The position numbers and the translations under genes were made by a program. From Desulfobacteraceae bacterium (lineage in GTDB: Bacteria; Desulfobacterota; Desulfobacteria; Desulfobacterales; Desulfobacteraceae): DNA of 5,082 bases. Shown here piece by piece: positions 1 through 5,082 of the stretch; within the stretch, counting starts at the first letter, position 1, and each line of letters begins with the position of its first letter. The DNA lies in contig JAFLJU010000313.1 in the NCBI GenBank assembly GCA_022712835.1, forward strand, positions 1-5,082. Direction: 5' to 3'. The notes below the pieces were generated by a model. The model worked only from the letters and a program-made list of their open reading frames with translations, had not been told where the DNA came from and searched no databases.

Positions 1-55
1 TTGATTCATAAAAAGACCCTCCTTTCTTGTTTTAAGATAGGATGAGCATGCTTTA

Positions 56-163
56 TTATGGGGAGTGTTTCAAGGATTTACACCCAATTATTCGTATTCT
101 TGCAGGCTTTCTCTCCATTATATCTGACTCCACATAATGCCGGTTATGGGGAGCTCCCCATAA
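56..163. repeat. Cluster of four inverted/direct copies of the 10-mer TTATGGGGAG
   Basis: The 10-mer TTATGGGGAG occurs at 56-65 and 144-153 on the + strand. Its complement occurs at 128-137 (one mismatch, CTCCACATAA) and 154-163 (exact). Copies 56-66 and 127-137 form an 11-bp inverted repeat (10 of 11 matching) around a 60-nt segment. Copies 128-137 and 144-153 are inverted around TGCCGG, and copies 144-153 and 154-163 abut to form the palindrome core. A weaker 8-of-10 complement copy is at 111-120. This arrangement resembles repeated binding cores for a tyrosine recombinase, but binding is inferred only. Confidence 0.6.
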
Positions 164-170
164 CCGGCAT
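137..170. repeat. Perfect 34-bp palindrome without loop
   Basis: Positions 137-153 are the exact reverse complement of 154-170, centred on GAGCTC with no spacer. The left arm starts ATGCCGGTTATGG and the right arm ends AACCGGCAT. The right arm runs into the first recombinase stub: its last six bases, CGGCAT, also encode the Arg-His of that protein's catalytic motif. Candidate roles are an element end or recombination core, or the scar of an inverted duplication. As RNA it would form a very stable hairpin but has no following T-run, so it is not a typical terminator. Confidence 0.9.
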
Positions 171-329
171 ACGGCTGCAACCCATTTGAACAAGGTGTCT
201 GATCCTGAAATAACCAGACATGTTTTGGGGCATATGAGAAGCAACAGCACCCGAAAATATACCCATCTGAATCCGGATCAATATGCGGTTTATATGCAGA
301 TCCATCCCTATATGGAGGTGACCCTATGA
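165..329 (+). pseudogene. C-terminal stub of a tyrosine recombinase (first member of the trio)
   Basis: The frame ending at the TGA at 327-329 encodes a recognisable tyrosine-recombinase C-terminus. It begins RHTAATHL (the R-H of the HxxRH box), then has a VLGHMRSNS segment with the third-patch histidine, then RKYTHLN with the nucleophilic tyrosine, and a tail DQYAVYMQIHPYM. Everything upstream is missing: the N-terminal SAM-like domain, the first catalytic Arg and the beta-hairpin Lys. The frame enters the 34-bp palindrome, where it reads APHNRH, one residue short of a proper HxxRH box, and meets a TAA at 135-137. No start codon or ribosome site is available, so this is a truncated remnant. 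Its stop overlaps the next gene's start as ATGA, the usual translational coupling in recombinase operons. It probably was a protein of 300-400 aa before the break. Confidence 0.8.
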
Positions 330-1234
330 TTGCCCTGCTGGATGGATACAGAACACAGCTGTCTGACGTTTGCGGTTACGCGGATCAGACGGTTGAAAAC
401 TATGCCTCCTGTATGGGCATGTTTGCCCGGTATTTAAGGGAACATGGCAACCTCTCTATTACCCAGGCCCAGGGGACACATATTTGTCTGTGGATCGCTC
501 ATCTAAAACAAGAAGGGTTCAGCTATAGTCGGATGGAACACCATCGATCTTCTTTAAAGATCTTTTATGCCATGCTGGTTAAACTGGATATTGTGACAAA
601 AAGTCCGGCAGCAGCATTACCCAAATTAAAGAAAAACGGACCGAGCACAGTGATGCCGGTGTCAAAGGCCATTGTTTTTAAACTATTAAATATTGTTGAC
701 CGGTCCACATGGATGGAAAACCGGAATTACCTTATTCTGTCTCTGCTGTGGGCGCTCGGGTTAAGGGTCAGTGAGCTTACCCGCCTTATCATTGGATCTT
801 TTGAACCCGGGCATGGTCCGAAAATCGGACTTTTACGGGTGAAGGGGAAAAATAAAAAACAGCGGGCCTTATTTGTGGTGGATAAATTGTACGATAATCT
901 CATGGTGTATCTGGCCCACCCCAAGACATTAAAATTCAAAAAAGATCCCATGTTCCCGGTTGAAAGCGGTAGGGCCATATCAACCGACCGGGTTCAAAGA
1001 AAGCTGCGACAGTATTGCGCAAAAGCCGGTATCACTGAAAGGATCACTCCCCATGTGCTCAGACACTCCTTTGCCACTGAAATGTATCACGCAAAGGTTC
1101 CGCTGTCTGCCATCCAGGCGATGATGGGCCATTCCAAAACGGCTGAAACCGCAATTTACATCAAGGTGAATGACAGTTTTAAACAGGAAGCATTAAACCA
1201 GCTGGTTATTAATGGGAGGTCGTCATGGGGGTAA
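326..1234 (+). CDS. Tyrosine recombinase/integrase, intact middle member of the trio
   Basis: Predicted site-specific DNA recombinase of 302 aa, the usual XerC/D-like length. Residues about 5-90 form the N-terminal SAM-like core-binding domain; about 110-285 form the catalytic domain. The full catalytic set is visible: Arg147 in ALGLRVSEL, Lys173 in the RVKGKNKKQR beta-hairpin, His243 and Arg246 in TPHVLRHSFAT, His269 in MMGHS, and the nucleophile Tyr278 in AIYIKV. It should cut and rejoin DNA through a 3'-phosphotyrosine intermediate. The ATG is preceded by GGAGG (314-318) at 7 nt and overlaps the upstream stub's stop (ATGA), and its own stop overlaps the next start, so it was once translated from a polycistronic message. 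Its original promoter and upstream partner are lost, so expression now is uncertain. Substrate is not determinable; the palindrome and 10-mer cluster upstream are the obvious candidates. The family is certain; the RIT assignment comes from context. Confidence 0.9.
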   Translation: MIALLDGYRTQLSDVCGYADQTVENYASCMGMFARYLREHGNLSITQAQGTHICLWIAHLKQEGFSYSRMEHHRSSLKIFYAMLVKLDIVTKSPAAALPKLKKNGPSTVMPVSKAIVFKLLNIVDRSTWMENRNYLILSLLWALGLRVSELTRLIIGSFEPGHGPKIGLLRVKGKNKKQRALFVVDKLYDNLMVYLAHPKTLKFKKDPMFPVESGRAISTDRVQRKLRQYCAKAGITERITPHVLRHSFATEMYHAKVPLSAIQAMMGHSKTAETAIYIKVNDSFKQEALNQLVINGRSSWG

Positions 1235-1545
1235 ACACAACAGATTTTTTCAATCATATTGAACCGTTTATGGAGTATCGATCAACCGTGTATGACGTCA
1301 GTGACCAGACCATTAAAAGTAACCGCTCAGATCTCAAAATATTTGAAGCCCTCATGGGTGAAAATCAACATGAGACAATAACCGGCCCAGCGGTGATGGA
1401 CTTCCAATACTATTTAAAAACTCAGCGTAAAAATTGTGGTGGGTCACTCAATCGAAAGCTGTTTACCCTGCGGAGTTATTCTCAATATTTGAGATTACAG
1501 GAGGTCGATGATGCTGAAAAATTACCGTTAATATTAATGACTTAG
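1225..1545 (+). pseudogene. N-terminal fragment of a tyrosine recombinase (third member of the trio)
   Basis: This 106-aa frame starts at an ATG with a strong GGGAGG ribosome site (1214-1219, 5 nt away) and overlaps the preceding recombinase by 10 nt. Residues about 8-95 look like a SAM-like core-binding domain of tyrosine recombinases: a helix with DQTIKSNRSDLKIFEAL, then a FQYYLKTQ helix, then SLNRKLFTLRSYSQYLR. After EVDDAEKLP the frame runs into LILMT and the TAG at 1543-1545. The linker and the whole catalytic domain are absent, and no frame of 1546-1709 restores them, so this is a deletion or junction rather than a simple frameshift. It could still be translated as a small DNA-binding protein, but decay is the simpler reading. 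Identification rests on fold-level pattern plus operon position. Confidence 0.65.
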
Positions 1546-1709
1546 CTTGGGGTTTGCCTTTCTTCCGCGAAAGCGGTTTTGTTCAACAAGTAATTGTGCA
1601 GGTCTGGGTATTATTCAGGATATGGAGTAGCTTGACTTTGTGATTCGTGTCAAGTATGAAAATCTAACTGGATAACACCACAATTTGAATGATATCAAGA
1701 TTAGATACC
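1546..1709. other. Non-coding junction between the trio remnant and the IntI-like gene
   Basis: This 164-bp stretch has stops in all forward frames and no convincing gene. It holds a small GC hairpin, CCGC-GAAA-GCGG (1565-1576) followed by TTTTG, too weak to call a terminator. It also holds a 6-bp inverted repeat CTTGAC/GTCAAG (1631-1636 and 1649-1654) that overlaps the candidate promoter. The right-hand palindrome expected for a complete trio element is not here. Confidence 0.5.
1632..1660 (+). promoter_or_regulatory. Candidate sigma70-type promoter for the IntI-like recombinase
   Basis: TTGACT (1632-1637, 5 of 6 to the -35 consensus) is followed after a 17-nt spacer by TATGAA (1655-1660, 4 of 6 to the -10 consensus). 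It would place transcription start about 40 nt before the ATG at 1710. A CTTGAC/GTCAAG inverted repeat covers the -35 box and spacer and could act as an operator. This is inference from sequence only. Confidence 0.4.
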
Positions 1710-2998
1710 ATGTTAAAAATTCCGGAAGCATTGCAGAAATAATATAATCGGCTTTTAATTCAAAAAGAGATTTCGACTGACAATCATAGCGACTATAAAA
1801 AGTGGCTTCGATTCTATTTGGATTTTTGTAAAAAATATCAGCATCCGTATGCCAATTCTAAAAGCCTCTCGCTTTTTCTCGCAAAACTTGAAGAAAAAAA
1901 ACAGGACAAAGGTCAACAGACTCATGCAAAGCAGGCGGTCCTGTTATATTATTCGGGAATTGGTTATAAAACGGTGACAACGGATCCGGTTGGTGAAAGG
2001 TTGGAATCAACTAAGGCAAAGGCCAAGGGGGTTCAGTCTCCCTGGAAAATGGCTCTCAAATCCCTGTCAGATGAAATTAATTTGCGGCACTATTCGCCCA
2101 AAACTCTTAAATCCTATTCTCTTTGGGTGGAAAAGATCCGGTTTTTTGTTGGGCAAAAGCCGCCTGAACAGCTCTGCCCCGATGATGTGAAAGCCTTTTT
2201 GACGGATCTTGCGGTAGAAAAAAAGTGTCGGCATCTTCCCAGAACCAGGCATTCAATGGGTTGTTGTTTTTTTTCCGACATGTGCTGAAAAGGGAATTTG
2301 GAAAAATTGATGGGGTGGTGAGGGCAAAGAGAAAACCCTATATTCCGGTTGTTCTGTCCCGGGAGGAGGTTGATAGGATAATCCATTGCCTCCATGATCC
2401 CTATGATCTTGTGGTAAAATTGTTGTATGGGTGTGGGCTCAGGCTTTCAGAATGTATGAAATTGAGAATCCACAATTTTAATTTTGATTATAATCTTGTG
2501 ACGATCCATGACGGAAAAGGGAAAAAAGACAGAACCATTCCCCTTCCCAGAACCATTGCCCCTGACCTGAAACGCCAGGTAGAACGAGTTATTTCACAAC
2601 ACCAGGCAGATCTTGATAATGACTGTGACGGTGCTTTTATCCCCGGGATATTGGAAAAGAAATTTAAAAATGCGGGAAAAGAGTTGACCTGGCAATGGTT
2701 TTTCCCGGCAAAGGAATTGACCTATGTGGCGCAGACAAATGAATCCAGGCGGTATCATCTACATGAAACCCATGTGCAAAAAGCAATCAAGCGGGGTGTT
2801 GCCAAATCAAAAATTCTGAAGAGGGCAACAGCCCATACCTTTCGTCACAGTTTTGCAAGTCATTTGCTTCAGGCCAATTATGATATCCGAATGATTCAGG
2901 AATTGTTGGGGCACGCTGATGTGAGAACCACCATGATCTATACCCATACGGTTCGGTCAAGAACACTCAAAGAGTCAAAGAGCCCCCTTGATTTTTAG
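1710..2998 (+). pseudogene. IntI-like tyrosine recombinase with N-terminal extension, interrupted by a stop and a -1 frame change
   Basis: Read from the ATG at 1710 with both lesions repaired, this would be about 429 aa. Residues 1-110 are an extension not present in usual integron integrases of 320-340 aa. Residues about 118-205 are the SAM-like domain (LRHYSPKTLKSYSLWV), and 210-429 are catalytic. Visible catalytic residues are Arg245 (GCGLRLSE), a hairpin lysine near 270-272 (DGKGKKDR), His376 and Arg379 (AHTFRHSFASHLL), His402 (LLGHADV) and Tyr411 (TTMIYTH). Residues about 315-355, with KELTWQWFFPAKEL and RRYHLHETHVQKA, match the extra segment that distinguishes IntI proteins from XerC/D, and the SPLDF ending is also IntI-like. 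Lesions: TAA at 1740-1742 (codon 11, probably once CAA) and a -1 shift at 2219-2225. TTG 1818 or other downstream starts could bypass the stop. No attC array or cassette is seen. The ATG lacks a clear ribosome site. Probably inactive. Confidence 0.75.
2219..2225 (+). other. A AAA AAG slippery heptamer at the integrase frame change
   Basis: In the zero frame the codons are GAA AAA AAG TGT. A -1 slip on AAA AAG makes the next codon GTG (2225-2227), which continues exactly into the conserved downstream recombinase frame (VSASSQNQAFN). This is the heptamer used for programmed -1 frameshifting in dnaX and several IS transposases. A possible stem, TGTCGG (2226-2231) with CCGACA (2275-2280), starts immediately after it with a 43-nt loop. 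No clear upstream Shine-Dalgarno-like stimulator is seen. A simple one-A deletion in an original run of eight gives the same sequence. Confidence 0.5.
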
Positions 2999-3170
2999 CG
3001 TAAACCCTTTCTGTGCTTTATCGTGAGTGAAAAAAATAGCTCCGCTCTTTCCATTACAAGGATTGTAGTGAGAGAAAATGATAAGTAATCCTTATAGGGA
3101 AAAAAACTAAAAAGCAATTGGGCAAAACCTGAAATTTTAAGTTTTACACGATTATCTTCAAAATAAATGT

Positions 3171-3275
3171 TTACGGGCAGCAACCATAAAATCTGGTGTG
3201 GCGTAATTCTGGGCAAATATCAATATCGAAACACTCAAATTTCTCAAAATAATCGTTCCACCATTTACATCCCAT
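3171..3275 (-). pseudogene. Possible cysteine-rich C-terminal scrap of a Y2/IS91-like transposase
   Basis: The minus strand reads a 34-residue frame beginning MGCKWWNDYFEKFECFD, then IDICPEL, and ending RFYGCCP before TAA. The order aromatic/acidic stretch, Phe-Glu, then Asp-x-x-x-Cys-Pro resembles the zinc-ribbon-like tails of IS91-family transposases as I recall them. It contains five cysteines, an unusual density for random AT-rich DNA. No upstream transposase body is present, and a TAA lies just upstream in frame. It may equally be a chance frame; the assignment is a weak inference. Confidence 0.2.
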
Positions 3276-3321
3276 TGGCCTTTAGAATTCGGTTTTGATC
3301 AGGCCATCCCATGAAAGGTGC

Positions 3322-3331
3322 ATACATGTAT
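3322..3331. promoter_or_regulatory. Perfect 10-bp palindrome, possible operator for ftcD
   Basis: ATACATGTAT is self-complementary and lies 74 bp before the ftcD start in otherwise unstructured AT-rich DNA. GTATATAC overlaps its right side as a second palindrome (3328-3335). The position would suit a regulator site, but short AT palindromes are common by chance and no regulator gene is in view. Confidence 0.2.
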
Positions 3332-3404
3332 ATACAAGTTGTTCTTTTTTTGATAAATGAGGGGAATAAAAACAATTTTGAACCCCTAAGGGAAATCGAA
3401 GATC

Positions 3405-5027
3405 ATGAAAAAAATAATCGAATGTGTACCCAATTTTTCAGAAGGGCAGAACCTTGAAACCATAGAAGCCATCACCGAGGCCATCCGCAAGACCCCGGGG
3501 GTAAGTCTCCTGGATGTGGATCCCGGCAAATCCACCAACCGAACGGTTTACACCTTTGTGGGGGACCCCGATGCAGTTGTTGAAGGAGCGATCAATGCTG
3601 CCCGGGTGGCAAGAGAACTCATTGACATGCGAACCCATAAAGGTGATCACTACCGCATGGGGGCCATGGATGTCTGTCCTTTTATCCCGGTGGCAAATGT
3701 GAGCATGGAAGAATGTGTGGCCGTTTCCATGGAGTTTGGCCGGCGGGCAGCCGAGGAGCTGGGGATTCCCATTTATCTCTATGAAGAATCCGCCACCCTG
3801 GCATATCGTAAGAAACTGCCCCAGATCCGGGAGGGCCAATATGAGGGGATTAAAGAGCGAATTACTACCCCTGAATGGAAACCCGATTTCGGACCTGCAA
3901 CCTTTATCCCCCAGTGGGGAGCCACGGTGACCGGGGCAAGGGGATTTCTCATCGCCTATAATGTAAATCTTTTGTCCACCCCCAACCAGGCACACAGGAT
4001 TGCCCTGAATCTTCGGGAGGCAGGACGAGGCCCTGAAGAGCCTGGACAATTTGACGAGGTCAAGGGCATGGGCTGGTATGTGGATGATTATAATCTGGCC
4101 CAGGTCACGGTGAACCTGAATAACTACCTTGTCACCCCTCCCCATATTCTGTTTGAACAGGTGAAAAAAGAGGCTGCAAAGCTCAAGGTTGGGGTGATCG
4201 GTTCTGAAATCGTGGGGGTGGTTCCCCTGGATGCCATTCTGGCGGCTGCTGAGTATTATATTGAACGAGAGGATCTTTTTGTCCTGGAAGAGGATCAGAA
4301 GGTTCGTCTGGCCATTGAGCGGCTGGGCCTGAATTCCGTTGCTCCTTTTGATCCGAAAGAAAAAATCATTGAATACATCATAGCTCAGCCCCTTGACGAA
4401 CCCCTGGCAGGCCTGAGTGTTCGGGAATTTGTCCAGGAGGTGGCCAGAAGAAGTTCAGCCCCGGGCGGCGGGTCGGTTTCCGCTGCCATTGCTGCCATGG
4501 GAGCAGGCCTTGGATCCATGGTGGCCAAGCTCACCCTGGGGGTTAGAAAATTTGAAGATGTGGATGCCAAGATGAGAATCCTGGTGCCTCCCCTCCATGC
4601 TGCCGCCAATGCCCTGATCCCCATGATTGATGCCGATACCAATGCCTTTAATGATTATGTGGCGGCCCTGGGTCTGCCCCGGGGAACAACTCAAGAGAAA
4701 GCCCATAGACAGGAACAGCTTCAGCAGGGGCTTAAAAAAGCCATTGATATCCCCTTGTCCACCATGACCCTGGGGGACCAGGCCTGGGATGCCTTTGTTG
4801 AAGTGGCCCGCCATGGCAATATCGCTTCCCGGTCCGATGTGGAAGTGGGAGCAAGGGGACTTGAAATGGGTATCTGGGGGGCGTACAAAAACGTGGTGAT
4901 CAATATGGTTGATATTCAAGATGAGGCGTATAAAAAAGAAACCCTGGCCAGGGCAACGGGGCTGAAGGACCGGGCCGCACAAATGAGTGCCCAGGTGCTT
5001 TCGATCATTGAAAGCAGGCTTTTGTAA
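3405..5027 (+). CDS. ftcD: Bifunctional formimidoyltransferase-cyclodeaminase
   Basis: Cytosolic one-carbon enzyme. The first domain moves the formimino group from N-formimino-L-glutamate to tetrahydrofolate; the second deaminates 5-formimino-THF to 5,10-methenyl-THF and ammonia. At 540 aa it is the full two-domain form, essentially the length of mammalian FTCD. Residues 1-180 are the N-terminal formiminotransferase subdomain (IIECVPNFSEGQ, then HKGDHYRMGAMDVCPFIPV with His82 at the position of the mammalian catalytic His, then PQWGATVTGARGFLIAYNVNLL). Residues about 182-325 are the second transferase subdomain, and about 333-540 the helical cyclodeaminase domain (LSVREFVQEVARRSSAPGGGS, DADTNAFNDY). 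No signal peptide or membrane segment is seen. AAGGG at 3388-3392 lies 12 nt before the ATG, a rather long spacing; the N-terminal MKKIIECVPNFSEGQ matches family starts. It looks monocistronic, with a terminator 12 bp after the stop. No histidine-degradation genes are in view, so its pathway here (histidine or purine breakdown) is open. More GC-rich than the recombinase region. Confidence 0.96.
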   Translation: MKKIIECVPNFSEGQNLETIEAITEAIRKTPGVSLLDVDPGKSTNRTVYTFVGDPDAVVEGAINAARVARELIDMRTHKGDHYRMGAMDVCPFIPVANVSMEECVAVSMEFGRRAAEELGIPIYLYEESATLAYRKKLPQIREGQYEGIKERITTPEWKPDFGPATFIPQWGATVTGARGFLIAYNVNLLSTPNQAHRIALNLREAGRGPEEPGQFDEVKGMGWYVDDYNLAQVTVNLNNYLVTPPHILFEQVKKEAAKLKVGVIGSEIVGVVPLDAILAAAEYYIEREDLFVLEEDQKVRLAIERLGLNSVAPFDPKEKIIEYIIAQPLDEPLAGLSVREFVQEVARRSSAPGGGSVSAAIAAMGAGLGSMVAKLTLGVRKFEDVDAKMRILVPPLHAAANALIPMIDADTNAFNDYVAALGLPRGTTQEKAHRQEQLQQGLKKAIDIPLSTMTLGDQAWDAFVEVARHGNIASRSDVEVGARGLEMGIWGAYKNVVINMVDIQDEAYKKETLARATGLKDRAAQMSAQVLSIIESRLL

Positions 5028-5038
5028 CACATGAAAAG

Positions 5039-5081
5039 ACCCCCCGTGTGGATGGTTCCAATCCCACGGGGGTAGTTTTAT
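5039..5081 (+). terminator. Rho-independent terminator of ftcD
   Basis: CCCCCGTG (5041-5048) pairs with CACGGGGG (5065-5072). With T5049 bulged, GGAT (5050-5053) pairs with ATCC (5061-5064), leaving a 7-nt loop. The stem is followed by TAGTTTTAT. It begins 12 bp after the ftcD stop. The stem is symmetric enough to act on both strands, although A-rich sequence on the left side (GAAAAGA) gives only a weak reverse T-tract. Confidence 0.88.
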
Positions 5082-5082
5082 C

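Larger units (their letters stand above)
56..1545 (+). mobile_element. Remnant of a recombinase-in-trio (RIT)-like element
   Basis: Seen: three consecutive same-strand tyrosine-recombinase reading frames, coupled by overlapping stop/start codons, preceded by a cluster of inverted 10-mer repeats that ends in a perfect palindrome. Known: RIT elements carry three adjacent tyrosine recombinases in fixed order and orientation, generally with overlapping ends and flanking inverted or palindromic repeats; Tn554-type elements also carry paired recombinases. Inferred: this is the decayed copy of such an element. The first member has lost everything before its HxxRH motif and the third has lost its whole catalytic domain, so only the middle protein could be active. 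No matching right-hand palindrome is visible after 1545, which fits a deletion of the right end. The left boundary is set at the first 10-mer copy and is approximate. Confidence 0.5.
2999..3404. other. AT-rich intergenic region upstream of ftcD
   Basis: This 406-bp stretch has no convincing full gene on either strand. It holds a 7-bp inverted repeat AAGGATT/AATCCTT (3058-3064 and 3087-3093), a 34-codon minus-strand frame (3171-3275) discussed separately, and a perfect 10-bp palindrome ATACATGTAT (3322-3331) about 75 bp before ftcD. There is also an AGGGG/CCCCT pair (3360-3364 and 3383-3387) that could fold just ahead of the ftcD ribosome site. A promoter for ftcD must lie here if the gene is transcribed alone, but no pair of -35/-10 boxes with good spacing stands out. 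Confidence 0.5.

Noticed and set aside
1565..1581. CCGC-GAAA-GCGG hairpin followed by TTTTG as a terminator
   Set aside because: Only four base pairs and four T's; too weak to call a terminator on its own.
1225..1709. Simple frameshift repairing the third recombinase into a full protein
   Set aside because: No frame between 1546 and the ATG at 1710 continues a linker or the GLR catalytic motif, and the following gene has its own N-terminal domain, so a deletion or junction fits better.
3058..3093. AAGGATT/AATCCTT inverted repeat as an insertion-sequence end or attC site
   Set aside because: Only 7 bp with a 22-nt loop, no partner copy, and no attC core motifs around it.
3438..4145. Long minus-strand open frame (235 codons) opposite ftcD
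   Set aside because: It lies wholly within the well-supported ftcD coding region, its translation is low-complexity and matches no family I recognise, and the + strand frame has clear catalytic motifs. It is a shadow of a GC-richer gene.
4455..5030. Minus-strand open frame of 191 codons over the cyclodeaminase domain
   Set aside because: Also antisense to ftcD, rich in Gly/His repeats typical of complement translation, with no domain signature.
1..5082. CRISPR array, tRNA or rRNA genes
   Set aside because: No regularly spaced identical repeats and no tRNA-like cloverleaf or rRNA signature were noticed on either strand.

Overview
The window reads as chromosomal DNA from an anaerobic bacterium. 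The codon style and the pairing of long IntI-like recombinases with a mammalian-type FtcD would fit a sulfate-reducing Desulfobacterota, but this taxonomic guess is an inference and only moderately supported. The left 3 kb is an accessory region of decaying site-specific recombinases. The right 2 kb is one intact, more GC-rich metabolic gene with its own terminator.

Left region (about 1-1545): a remnant that looks like a 'recombinase in trio' (RIT) element. Three tyrosine-recombinase genes lie head to tail on the + strand with start/stop overlaps (ATGA at 326-329, then a 10-nt overlap at 1225-1234). The first is only a C-terminal stub (165-329). The second (326-1234, 302 aa) is complete with all expected catalytic residues. 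The third (1225-1545) keeps only its N-terminal DNA-binding domain. Just upstream, and touching the break in the first gene, is a perfect 34-bp palindrome (137-170). It sits within a cluster of four copies, in alternating orientation, of the 10-mer TTATGGGGAG or its complement, which are candidate recombinase binding or end sequences.

Middle region (1546-2998): after a short spacer with a plausible sigma70-type promoter lies a different tyrosine recombinase of the integron-integrase (IntI) type, with an N-terminal extension. It is interrupted by an in-frame TAA at codon 11 and by a -1 frame change. The frame change falls exactly on an A AAA AAG heptamer, the classic bacterial slippery sequence. 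This is either a decayed pseudogene (favoured, because of the stop) or a gene using ribosomal frameshifting.

Right region (2999-5082): a 406-bp AT-rich intergenic stretch, possibly holding a small minus-strand remnant of a Y2/IS91-like transposase. It is followed by ftcD (3405-5027), a bifunctional formimidoyltransferase-cyclodeaminase of one-carbon/histidine metabolism, and a strong rho-independent terminator at the window edge. The recombinases have no visible functional link to ftcD. The recombinase cluster looks like a mobile-element graveyard inserted beside a housekeeping-type gene.
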